Origin: CAYJBH01 sp964368625
GTDB taxonomy: Bacteria; Bacillota; Clostridia; Oscillospirales; Ruminococcaceae
Assembly: GCA_964368625.1 (NCBI GenBank)
Contig: CAYJBH010000022.1
Coordinates: forward strand, 1-48,333
DNA: 48,333 nt
Reading direction: 5' to 3'
Both the position numbers and the translations under genes were made by a program. Below, in pieces: positions 9,118-17,820 of this stretch. The notes beneath the pieces were generated by a model. The model was not told where the DNA came from. It saw nothing but the letters and a program-made list of their open reading frames with translations, and ran no database searches. The stretch's first letter is position 1. Every line of letters begins with the position of its first letter.

Positions 9118-9147
9118 AAAATCCAGTTTACAAACATGGAAAATCCA
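9118..9147. promoter_or_regulatory. Direct repeats, candidate YesN-type (AraC) regulator site
   Basis: The octamer AAAATCCA occurs at 9118-9125 and again at 9140-9147, a period of 22 bp, or about two helical turns. The first copy begins 4 bp upstream of the -35 box of the leftward transporter operon. Paired direct repeats at this spacing next to the -35 box are the usual layout for AraC-family activators, and the divergent operon encodes one (11081-12649). The assignment is inferred. Confidence 0.5.
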
Positions 9148-9176
9148 ATACAATTATAAAAAAACAAATTTTATTA

Positions 9177-9205
9177 TTGCCTAATAATTACATTTAATAT
9201 ATAAT
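9177..9205 (+). promoter_or_regulatory. Sigma-A-type promoter of the sensor kinase-regulator-GH operon
   Basis: TTGCCT (9177-9182), a 17-bp spacer, then a consensus TATAAT (9200-9205). It lies 68 bp upstream of the kinase ATG, which has an AGGGGAA ribosome site. Confidence 0.7.
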
Positions 9206-9273
9206 TTAACTGTGAAAATAGCATACAGCATTTATTCAATTAACATAAAAAATTATTATAGGGGAACCACTAT

Positions 9274-11091
9274 ATGAGTCTACTGAAAAAACAATTAATT
9301 GGTTATATTTTTGTTGTACTCATGATAGCGATAATTGGTTATGGTATTTTTGTTTATATAGGCAACATTATGGAGGAGTCACAGTTTACAAATATGGAAT
9401 ACTCGGTAAATAAAATGTCGCAACAGCTAGACAGTGTTATTGAACCGATGGAATATACCTCGTTGTTATTGCTCTCGAACCCAGCATTTTTAACTTCTCT
9501 TGAAGATTTGTCTGGGGTAGATAGTGCAAATCCTGATAACTTTGGAATTATATTTGATGCAGAAACAACTATAAGTCAAGCTGTTGTTAGCTATGCTATT
9601 ATAGAAAATTTTTATCGGGTGTCGGTTTTTTCTGCAAACGGCTACTTTTTCTTCACCAGTGGTTATACCGAAGAAATGCGCTTTCACAACAGGATAAATG
9701 CAATCTTGCAACAGGATTGGACATCCACGCTTCAACAAACACCTGGCAAAGCGAATATTATTCCAAATTATAAAGACCCTTGGGACGAAAGCAGTCCGGA
9801 AGATGTTTTTTCTGTATCTCGCAGTATTAGGGGTACAGCAAACTCTGCAATCATTGAAGTGCAACAACCCTATAGCTTGCTTGAAGATTTATTTTCAGTA
9901 ACACAGGAAAGTGATTTTTCAGGTGTTTGCATATTTACAGAAGCAGGAGATGTTCTGTTTAGCAACAACCTTGATGATGCTCAGCTAAACTATCTTAGCA
10001 ACAATTTATCACTCTTTTCGCAAGGCAGCAGAACAACGATTGCAAATACTTCCACCGGAAGAGAAGAGGTTTGCGTTGTTTCTGATTCCGAGTATACCGG
10101 ATCAAAGATTATACTTATACAGGAAAAAGATATCTTGTTAGCTCCATTAAATGATCTCGGTGTCTACATTTTACTGTTATTTTTAATCATTATCATGTTA
10201 TCAATAGTTTTGTTTATCCACCAAAGCAGAACACTTATCATTCCAATACAGCAACTTAAAAACGAGATGGAACTTACAAGCCTTGAAAATCTGCCTTTAA
10301 ACCCCAATATTGTAAGTTCTCATGATGAGATAGTAAGTCTTAACTGTGCATACATAGCACTTAAGGATAGGCTTAAATATCTGATGGACCGTGAGATAAA
10401 GTTACAGTCATTACACATGCGAGCAAGCATGGATGCGCTTCAAGCACAGATAAATCCCCACTTTTTTTACAATGTTTTAGGTCTTATATCTAATCGCGCA
10501 GCAATTAAAGACGATTTTGTTACGACACAAATCTGTGGTGCAATAGCCAGCATGATGCGTTACTCTGCAAATACGAAGCAGCGTGTTGTTACACTAAAAG
10601 AAGAGATGGATAACCTAAAAAGTTATATCTACATTATCAACGAGAGATTTGAGCATAAATTTAGCTATACCGAAGATATCGATAAGGCAATACTATCTGC
10701 ACAAACTCCTAAAATGATATTACAGCCATTTGTTGAAAACTGCGTTAATCACGGCTTTGAGAACAAAGAATCAGACATGAAAATCCATGTTACAGCACAA
10801 ATTGAAAATGATAGCTGGCGAATTAATATTATAGATAACGGCAAGGGTTTTGACAAGGAAAAGCTTGAAACTATAAATTCACGACTTTCACTAATAAAAC
10901 ATAACCTTGAAAATGGTTACAATCGTTCAGAAATTGGTGGTCTTGGGATAGAAAACATATATCATCGACTGTTGCTATTTTCTAACGATCCCTTTTTAGA
11001 ACTGGGAAACAATAGTGATGGCGGCGCTTATGTTAAGATTGGCGGTAAACTAAACGATAAAACTAAGGAAAGCATCGATTATGAAACTTAA
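9274..11091 (+). CDS. Sensor histidine kinase, YesM/LytS-type
   Basis: A 605-aa membrane kinase. A transmembrane helix at about residues 8-30 and a second at about 290-312 enclose a roughly 260-residue extracellular sensor domain. A HAMP-like linker follows ('RTLIIPIQQLKNEMELTSLENLP'). The His_kinase domain carries 'QAQINPHFFYNVLG', with His396 as the likely phosphorylation site. A HATPase_c domain follows, with N-box 'VENCVNHGFEN' and a glycine-rich 'DNGKGFD' box. This architecture is the YesM class, which in Firmicutes senses extracellular glycans or their transporter's ligand. The gene overlaps the regulator gene by 11 bp, so they form one unit. Its divergence from a sugar transporter operon suggests that it controls that operon. 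Confidence 0.95.
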   Translation: MSLLKKQLIGYIFVVLMIAIIGYGIFVYIGNIMEESQFTNMEYSVNKMSQQLDSVIEPMEYTSLLLLSNPAFLTSLEDLSGVDSANPDNFGIIFDAETTISQAVVSYAIIENFYRVSVFSANGYFFFTSGYTEEMRFHNRINAILQQDWTSTLQQTPGKANIIPNYKDPWDESSPEDVFSVSRSIRGTANSAIIEVQQPYSLLEDLFSVTQESDFSGVCIFTEAGDVLFSNNLDDAQLNYLSNNLSLFSQGSRTTIANTSTGREEVCVVSDSEYTGSKIILIQEKDILLAPLNDLGVYILLLFLIIIMLSIVLFIHQSRTLIIPIQQLKNEMELTSLENLPLNPNIVSSHDEIVSLNCAYIALKDRLKYLMDREIKLQSLHMRASMDALQAQINPHFFYNVLGLISNRAAIKDDFVTTQICGAIASMMRYSANTKQRVVTLKEEMDNLKSYIYIINERFEHKFSYTEDIDKAILSAQTPKMILQPFVENCVNHGFENKESDMKIHVTAQIENDSWRINIIDNGKGFDKEKLETINSRLSLIKHNLENGYNRSEIGGLGIENIYHRLLLFSNDPFLELGNNSDGGAYVKIGGKLNDKTKESIDYET

Positions 11092-12649
11092 ACTACTGTT
11101 AGTAGATGATGAACCCGGAGTGTTACGATTTTTTAAACACATTATAGATAATAACTGCTGCGATTGGATTATTACCGATTTAGTTGAAAATGGTAAGCAG
11201 GCATTGGATAGCATAGAGCAAAACCCACCTGATCTTGTGCTTACAGATATACGAATGCCGGTAATGAACGGTGTTAAGCTTGCCGAGCAAATTCACCGGT
11301 TGTATGGTAATATTCAAACAGTTATTATCAGCGGTTATGAGGACTTTGAGGTAGCCAAAAGCGCGCTAAGGCTTGGGGTGGTAGACTACCTATTAAAGCC
11401 GGTAGATCCGATAAAACTAGTTGAGCTTTTAGACAATCTTAAGGCAACAATACTGCAACAAAAACACCAGTCAATAGAGCAGATAGTTATTCGTTCGCTT
11501 GTTGGAGATTATATAGAAGGCTACGACAGGGTAGGTGACATTTCTACTTTAGGCAATAATGTTAACGATATATTAAGTGTCGATTGTATGAAGTTTAGGG
11601 CTGCAATAATACGTGTTAGTGCCTACTACTTTGAGTCTCCTACTCGTATGTCGGTTAGATTACAACCCGTTTGTGCAACAACACTTATGCCAAGCAATTG
11701 CTTTTTGTTCAGTGGTTCTGACGACTATGAAATGTTACTGTTCGAGCTTGTTGGTGATCCAATATCAGATAATTTTAGCGGAAATATTTGCACAGCTAAA
11801 AAACTTTTTGCAAACCTACCTACTACTACCCTTATACAGGACAAACCTTTTAGTTTGTCACAGTCACAAATAGTGTTGCGAGAGCTCACTCAAAACCTAC
11901 ATGCGTCGCTAGTTCTTGGTGTAACACAAAAAATATATCTTGAAAATTGCCCGATAATATTTAAAACTAATGCAGCAATTACAACCGAGATAGAGCAACG
12001 TATAACCTCCCTTTGTATCGGCGTTGTAAGGATGAAGGAACTTAATGCTTTGGTGAACGATTTATTTGATCGTTGGTTTTATGAAGGTCGACCACTTAAA
12101 CACATTCACCATGATGTTGTGCAGATAATCCACGCTGTAGCAAGAGGTTTAGGTGATGGTAAGCAGCATTACAAGGAATATCAGCAACAGCTAAACGAAA
12201 TATTTTCTCATGAGATAAGCGAGGATAATCTTAAAAAAGGTGTATGGGTATATATCAGTAGAATGATTAGCGGAACAAAAACTAAAGAGATGTTACCGAG
12301 CTCGGAAGAGTTTTTCGATGAGGTACAGGCATATATACTGAAAAACCTCTCAAACTCAATAACCTTAAGCGAGCTATGCTCGGTTATGGGTATATCACAA
12401 ACCTACATGAGCAAAATTTTTAGACGTTTTTGTGGTAAATCTTTTGCCGAATACGTTACAATCCTACGTATGGATTACGCTAAAGAGCTTATGACAGAAA
12501 ATCCTAACCTGCTTCTCACAAAGGTTTCAGAACTTTGCGGATATAAAGACCCATTATATTTTAGTAAGGTTTTTCGAAATCGAGAAGGTATCCCCCCATC
12601 ACAATTTGTTGAAAATCTAAAACCCAAAAGCAAATCCAATTTATCATAA
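11081..12649 (+). CDS. Response regulator with AraC-type DNA-binding domain (YesN type)
   Basis: A 522-aa cytoplasmic regulator. The N-terminal receiver (about 1-120) has the acidic pair after 'LLLVDDE', phospho-acceptor Asp56 in 'LVLTDIRMP' and the conserved Lys in 'YLLKPVDP'. A long divergent middle region (about 130-410) is typical of YesN proteins. The C-terminal AraC domain has two helix-turn-helix units ('ITLSELCSVMGISQTYMSKIFRRFCGKSFAEYV' type and 'SELCGYKDPLYFSKVFRNREGIPPSQF'). It is the partner of the kinase with which it overlaps. The AAAATCCA direct repeats at 9118-9147 are a plausible target. Confidence 0.95.
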   Translation: MKLKLLLVDDEPGVLRFFKHIIDNNCCDWIITDLVENGKQALDSIEQNPPDLVLTDIRMPVMNGVKLAEQIHRLYGNIQTVIISGYEDFEVAKSALRLGVVDYLLKPVDPIKLVELLDNLKATILQQKHQSIEQIVIRSLVGDYIEGYDRVGDISTLGNNVNDILSVDCMKFRAAIIRVSAYYFESPTRMSVRLQPVCATTLMPSNCFLFSGSDDYEMLLFELVGDPISDNFSGNICTAKKLFANLPTTTLIQDKPFSLSQSQIVLRELTQNLHASLVLGVTQKIYLENCPIIFKTNAAITTEIEQRITSLCIGVVRMKELNALVNDLFDRWFYEGRPLKHIHHDVVQIIHAVARGLGDGKQHYKEYQQQLNEIFSHEISEDNLKKGVWVYISRMISGTKTKEMLPSSEEFFDEVQAYILKNLSNSITLSELCSVMGISQTYMSKIFRRFCGKSFAEYVTILRMDYAKELMTENPNLLLTKVSELCGYKDPLYFSKVFRNREGIPPSQFVENLKPKSKSNLS

Positions 12650-12686
12650 ACATTCAATATTAAACATTATTAAAGAGAGGTAAAAG

Positions 12687-15600
12687 ATGCTTTATCCCAA
12701 AAACAGTACCCCATTTTCGATTGAACAGTTTGAGAATCCCGGTAGTGAATACCGTGCTACCCCGTTTTGGGCGTGGAACAACAAGCCTGAAAGTGAAGAG
12801 CTTTGTTGGCAAATTGAACAGTTAAAAAAGCTTGGCTATGGTGGTTTTCATATGCATGTTAGAACAGGATTTGCAGCAAAATATCTTGGTGATGAACACA
12901 TGCAGGCTGTTAGAGATTGCATAGAAAAGGCAAGATCTGAAAAAATGTTAGCATGGCTTTACGACGAAGACCGTTGGCCCTCAGGTGCTGCCGGAGGATA
13001 TGTAACTAAAAACCCAAAATACCGAGCTTGTCACCTACTGTTAACCAGGCATCCATATGGCAGTAACACTAATTTTGAGGTAGAGCAACATTCAAAAGCT
13101 ACGTCAAATCGTACCGAGAACGGCGAGCTTTTAACCTGCTTCGATGTAGTTTTAACCCCAGATGGTAATTTGCAAAATTATTGTACTATAAGCCCTAACG
13201 ACTCAGCGAAGGGTATCAAACTTTATGCTTATGTTGAAACCGCTTTGCCAAATCCATGGTTTAACAACCAAACATATGTTAACACTCTAGACCCCGAGGC
13301 GATTAGTGAGTTTATAAAAATTACATACGATAGGTACAACGACTTGTTTCAAAAGGATTTTGGTGGTGTTGTTCCTGCAATGTTCACCGATGAACCGCAG
13401 TTTACCGAAAAAACCACCTTATCCTTTGCGCAAGAGGATAAGGATGTAACCCTACCCTGGACTCAAAACCTTCCTGCTACGTTTACCGAGTGCTATGGCG
13501 ATGATATTGTTGCAAGTCTGCCTGAGCTACTTTGGGATTTACCAAATGCAGAGATATCCCGCTTGAGATACTGTTATCACGACCACATTGCAGAGCGTTT
13601 TGCCGCGGCCTTTGCAGACCAGTGTGGTGAATGGTGTAATAATCACGGATTGCTGTTAACAGGGCATATGATGGAGGAACCTACGCTTGAAAGCCAAACT
13701 CATGCTTTGGGCGAAGCAATGCGCTCCTATAGAAGCTTTGGGTTGCCCGGTATTGATATGCTGTGTGACAGAAGAGAGTTTACCACTGCAAAACAAGCGC
13801 AGTCAGCAACAAGGCAGTATGGCTATCCTGGCGTTATGTCTGAGCTATACGGTGTTACTAACTGGGACTTCGACTTTAGAGGTCATAAGCTACAGGGGGA
13901 CTGGCAGGCGGCACTGGGTGTTACCGTTCGTGTGCCACACCTTTCATGGGTGTCTATGAATGGTGAAGCAAAACGTGACTATCCGTCTACATTTAACTAT
14001 CAAAGCCCATGGTATGAGCAATATCCTTACGTAGAAGATCACTTTGCTCGTATTAATACTGCCCTTACACGTGGCAAAGCAATCTGCAAGATTGGTGTTA
14101 TTCATCCTATAGAAAGTTATTGGCTACACTGGGGTACACAGCAAAACACCGCCCTAATAAGAGGGCAGATGGATAAAAAATTCACCGATTTGTCCGATTG
14201 GTTACTGCGAGGACTTATTGATTTTGATTATATCTGTGAATCCACATTGCCCGAGCTGTGCGATCCGCAACTCATAACTGGCGATGGACTAAATGTTGGC
14301 GAAATGTGTTACGACGTTGTTCTTGTACCTGATGTTGAAACGTTGCGAACTACAACTTTAACGAGATTAGAGGCATTTTGTAATGCCGGCGGTAGGCTGA
14401 TATTTATGGGTGATTATCCAAAATATCTTGATGGCTATCGCAATGACGGTCCACTTAAGCTGTATGAGCGTTCACAAAAAATAGCCTTTGATCGACTTGA
14501 ACTTTTACACACACTAAAGGCTGTTAAGGATCTTGATATACGAGATAAAACCGGTGCACAAACGGATAAGTTTATCTATCAATACCGTCAGGATGACGAT
14601 GCTCGCTGGCTTTTTATTGCGAGGGCAAATAAGGATATAATGCCGGACATATCTACCGAAGACAAGCTAACAATTGCAATTGCAGGCGAGTGGAAGATAA
14701 CTCTTTTCAATACACTAAACGGTAGCAATGAGCTTTTACCGGTAAGCTATAATGATGGTCAAACGGTGTTTACTCGATCGATGTATAATCACGATAGTCT
14801 GCTAATAAAGCTAACTTCTCCTGATGGTGAAGTGCCGGTTTTAGATGCTAATTTATCAAATACTGTTGCTGAGAAACATCTGTTTAAAGGAGAAGTTCCG
14901 ATAACTTTACACGAGCCCAATGTGTTGTTAATTGATAACTTCTATTATGCCTTAAATGATGATAAATGGGAAGAAGCTGAAGAGGTTTTACGTCTAGACA
15001 ATATATTAAGAGGCAGGTTGGGATGGCCGGCTAGGAAGGAAGCTTTTGCTCAGCCATGGGTAGAAAATGACACATCAACCTTGCACACCCTAAATCTAAA
15101 ATACCTATTTGAGAGCGACGTTAAGGTTATTGGTGCAATGCTTGCACTGGAAAATGCGGCTATATCAACCGTTACCCTAAATGGTGAAGCGGCTACATTA
15201 ACTAATGAATACTATGTGGATAAGTGTATAGGTTGTGTTGCACTGCCTGAAATCAAAAGCGGACAAAACGAACTGCTAATTTCGGTTCCGTATGGTAAAA
15301 AAATTGATATCGAGGCATGCTACCTAATAGGTGATTTTGGTGTTGTGGTTTCCGGTGCACAGGCTAAGGTTACGGCCGCAGTTAAAACGCTTTGTTTTGG
15401 AGATATAACTTCACAGGGATTGCCCTTCTATGGTGGTAACATTACCTACCATCTAAAGGCAAGAACAACCAATAATAAGCTTTCTGTTAAGGCTTCTTGC
15501 TATCGTGGTCATCTGCTGAGAGTAGCTGTAGACGGCACCGACTGCGGTGTAATTGCATATGCTCCATACACGCTGGAACTCGACAACCTTGCAGATGGGG

Positions 15601-15782
15601 AACATACAGTTGATATTACATATTTCGGTAGTCGCATTAATACCTTTGGTCAGCTACACTGCATCGATAAAACCGGCTACTGGTGGGGTCCTAATAGCTG
15701 GCGTACCGAAGGAGAAGACTGGACATATGGCTACAATTTCTGGATACAGGGCATACTAAAAAGTCCGGAACTTATGGTGTGA
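12687..15782 (+). CDS. Large glycosyl hydrolase, GH106/GH2-like architecture
   Basis: A 1031-aa cytoplasmic enzyme with no signal peptide. The opening 'FENPGSEYRATPFWAWNNKPESEELCWQIEQLKKLGYGGFHMHVRTGF' matches the GH106-like N-terminal barrel signature, with 'AWLYDEDRWPSGAAGGYV' and 'MFTDEPQF' as typical barrel motifs carrying acidic residues. The C-terminal third (about residues 740-1030) contains beta-sandwich modules, including a GH2-type sugar-binding-like end. It is the third gene of the kinase-regulator operon (GAGAGG ribosome site, 37-nt gap). It is only distantly similar to the hydrolase at 2499-5678, so the two enzymes probably cleave different linkages in one glycan. The exact substrate cannot be read from the sequence. 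Confidence 0.82.
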   Translation: MLYPKNSTPFSIEQFENPGSEYRATPFWAWNNKPESEELCWQIEQLKKLGYGGFHMHVRTGFAAKYLGDEHMQAVRDCIEKARSEKMLAWLYDEDRWPSGAAGGYVTKNPKYRACHLLLTRHPYGSNTNFEVEQHSKATSNRTENGELLTCFDVVLTPDGNLQNYCTISPNDSAKGIKLYAYVETALPNPWFNNQTYVNTLDPEAISEFIKITYDRYNDLFQKDFGGVVPAMFTDEPQFTEKTTLSFAQEDKDVTLPWTQNLPATFTECYGDDIVASLPELLWDLPNAEISRLRYCYHDHIAERFAAAFADQCGEWCNNHGLLLTGHMMEEPTLESQTHALGEAMRSYRSFGLPGIDMLCDRREFTTAKQAQSATRQYGYPGVMSELYGVTNWDFDFRGHKLQGDWQAALGVTVRVPHLSWVSMNGEAKRDYPSTFNYQSPWYEQYPYVEDHFARINTALTRGKAICKIGVIHPIESYWLHWGTQQNTALIRGQMDKKFTDLSDWLLRGLIDFDYICESTLPELCDPQLITGDGLNVGEMCYDVVLVPDVETLRTTTLTRLEAFCNAGGRLIFMGDYPKYLDGYRNDGPLKLYERSQKIAFDRLELLHTLKAVKDLDIRDKTGAQTDKFIYQYRQDDDARWLFIARANKDIMPDISTEDKLTIAIAGEWKITLFNTLNGSNELLPVSYNDGQTVFTRSMYNHDSLLIKLTSPDGEVPVLDANLSNTVAEKHLFKGEVPITLHEPNVLLIDNFYYALNDDKWEEAEEVLRLDNILRGRLGWPARKEAFAQPWVENDTSTLHTLNLKYLFESDVKVIGAMLALENAAISTVTLNGEAATLTNEYYVDKCIGCVALPEIKSGQNELLISVPYGKKIDIEACYLIGDFGVVVSGAQAKVTAAVKTLCFGDITSQGLPFYGGNITYHLKARTTNNKLSVKASCYRGHLLRVAVDGTDCGVIAYAPYTLELDNLADGEHTVDITYFGSRINTFGQLHCIDKTGYWWGPNSWRTEGEDWTYGYNFWIQGILKSPELMV

Positions 15783-15884
15783 ATTTAAGTTTGTTAGTGC
15801 TTAATACTTTATACATATGTATTCCTAGATACATTGTTAATTGCATAGATTGTTATTAAAATTATGATAGCAACTTAAACACAT

Positions 15885-15930
15885 AAAATCCCACACATTC
15901 GGAAAAAAATAACCGATGTGTGGGATTTTA
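15885..15930 (+). terminator. Intrinsic terminator after the regulator-GH operon
   Basis: Arms AAAATCCCACACATTCGG and CCGATGTGTGGGATTTT pair around an A-rich loop of about 10 nt, with one unpaired position and T-rich sequence after the right arm. It lies about 100 nt after the hydrolase stop codon. Confidence 0.9.
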
Positions 15931-16054
15931 TAATATTTAGTTACCCTAAAATTTTTTTCTGTGTAAAAAGACGTTCTCCTGTAAAACAGCCCGAATAATT
16001 ACAGTTGATTTTATTGCACAACACTAAATTCCAATAGCACTGCCTACGGCAGAG

Positions 16055-16192
16055 TTAATTTTTTAATACCTGGCGATGCGCGTTATGCCAATGCCGTATT
16101 CTTTCAAAGAATATGAGTGCCTGCTTTAAATCATTGATTTGATTAACGGGTAAGATTATTGCAATAATATCAAGAATAGAAACCAAGATCAT
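16055..16192 (-). CDS. Possible small ORF or gene remnant (45 aa)
   Basis: This minus-strand reading frame starts with ATG at 16192 and stops at 16055. It encodes a hydrophobic N-terminal half (ILVSILDIIAIILPV) and a basic, His-rich C-terminal half (ERIRHWHNAHRQVLKN). The base composition is less AT-rich than the flanks. No ribosome site is visible upstream, and it lies just after the diguanylate cyclase stop. It could be a real small membrane peptide, a remnant, or chance. No family is recognised. Confidence 0.25.
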   Translation of the reverse strand: MILVSILDIIAIILPVNQINDLKQALIFFERIRHWHNAHRQVLKN

Positions 16193-16209
16193 CGAAAAAC
16201 AAGAAATTT

Positions 16210-17526
16210 TTATCGTGTGTTGGAGGCTTTTGTTTTCTTGCTTTCTCGTTTAGATATATACATTTTATTGTCTGCCTTTTCGATAACTTCAGTAAGAGAC
16301 CCTCCATCAACATTTGATATGGCATATCCAAAACTAAAATTAATTTTTAAATTTACATTACCTATAACAATTGGTGTAACTTTAATATCATTTAAACGTT
16401 GACAAAAAGTAGAAATACCAGCTTCAGTTATCGTTTTGGGTAGAATAATAAGAAACTCATCTCCACCCATACGAATGATGAAATCGGTGTCCCTTATAAT
16501 GGCTTGCAATTTATTACTGAAAGTGATTAGTACCTCATCACCAACATCATGGCCATATGTATCATTTATTGGTTTAAAGTCGTTTAAGTCTATATAAACA
16601 ACGGTGTAATCTATATTATTAATTGAAAAATCGTTTTGTAAGCGATCTAGCAATTTTCTGTTATTTACTCCGGTTAGTTTATCGAGATATATTTCTTTAT
16701 TTGCTATTTTAAGATTATTTTCAATTTTTTTGATATAGCGTGAAACTAAGAAAGAAAGAAAATACCCTACCAGTAATATCGCTATTACTACTGTATACAG
16801 TAAGATATTACTTTTCTGTTCAATACCAAAACTCCAATACCCATTTGGTAGCTCAATAGTAACCCATTGTGAATTATCTGGATTAAAATTTTCCGACTCA
16901 CTTATTACTTTAGTATCCAGGTTGTTAACAGTTGAAGAAAAATGATATTTATATGCTGAATTTGCAAATGCAGCAATATTGATTTTGTCGAGCAACATTG
17001 ATTTATCTACTACCACTGCAACAAATCCCCAAAACTCATTATCAATAAAAACAGCCTTACGTGCAATAAATGCTTCTCCACCCTGGGTGAGCTCATAAGG
17101 ACCCGAGACAATAACCTCGCGTTGCTCATAAGCTAGATTAGCTTCAATGGCTCTACCCGGTATTTCAAAAATATTATCACCTATTATGTCTTCGTTTCCT
17201 TCGATGGGGTAGACATAATCAGCTATGCCATCTGGCAAAATTGTAACATTTTTATACCCATAGTCTTCAATAAGGGGTTCGAAGATAGCATCCAATGTAT
17301 CGTCGCTTCCATTATCGTAGCCTGCAATTGCTATTTGTTCAATAATATCTACACTGTTAGACAAATTAAGTAAAATTGATGTAATCTGTTTGTCAGTTTG
17401 ATTGGCTAAAACACTTAACTTTTCATTGTTATAGTTAGTTTGTATATCTAATATGCTATAGGCAAAAAAACTATTAGCAAGAATAAGTATAATCAGTATC
17501 AACCTGGAAATTTGGATTTTCTTCAT
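16210..17526 (-). CDS. Membrane diguanylate cyclase (CHASE-GGDEF)
   Basis: A 438-aa protein that would make cyclic di-GMP from two GTP. Helix 1 (about residues 5-25) and helix 2 (about 245-265) bracket an extracellular domain that reads like CHASE ('LEPLIEDYGYKNVTILPDG', 'EVIVSGPYEL..GEAFIARKAVF'). The GGDEF domain follows ('DKLTGVNNRKLLDRL'), with an intact catalytic GGDEF at about residue 353. An RxxD inhibitory site (RDTD) lies five residues before it, which predicts product feedback inhibition. It is monocistronic and has an AAAGGTGG ribosome site. Confidence 0.93.
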   Translation of the reverse strand: MKKIQISRLILIILILANSFFAYSILDIQTNYNNEKLSVLANQTDKQITSILLNLSNSVDIIEQIAIAGYDNGSDDTLDAIFEPLIEDYGYKNVTILPDGIADYVYPIEGNEDIIGDNIFEIPGRAIEANLAYEQREVIVSGPYELTQGGEAFIARKAVFIDNEFWGFVAVVVDKSMLLDKINIAAFANSAYKYHFSSTVNNLDTKVISESENFNPDNSQWVTIELPNGYWSFGIEQKSNILLYTVVIAILLVGYFLSFLVSRYIKKIENNLKIANKEIYLDKLTGVNNRKLLDRLQNDFSINNIDYTVVYIDLNDFKPINDTYGHDVGDEVLITFSNKLQAIIRDTDFIIRMGGDEFLIILPKTITEAGISTFCQRLNDIKVTPIVIGNVNLKINFSFGYAISNVDGGSLTEVIEKADNKMYISKRESKKTKASNTR

Positions 17527-17740
17527 AAAATCGTACCACCTTTAAAGCATTTTATACATAAATGATGAAAACTTTTATGTGCGAAAAACTAAGCCAAAAA
17601 TCACATATATTAATAATCTATTGATATAAAATAATATTTATTATAACATGTTTTAGTATCATAATTCAATATAGTTAATAAAACTAATTACAGATAAAAT
17701 AGATTTCTCTCATTGCAATAAATAAAATTGTAAGATAAGG

Positions 17741-17769
17741 TTGTTTAATGTTGCTATAAAGTATATAAT
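17741..17769 (+). promoter_or_regulatory. Sigma-A-type promoter of the gpsA-like gene
   Basis: TTGTTT (17741-17746), a 17-bp spacer, then TATAAT (17764-17769). Transcription starting near 17776 would leave almost no leader for the TTG codon at 17788, which supports the ATG at 17821 as the true start. Confidence 0.65.
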
Positions 17770-17820
17770 ATTAGAGGTGTATACAGTTTGAACATTTATA
17801 TTGAAAGGGAATACAATCTT

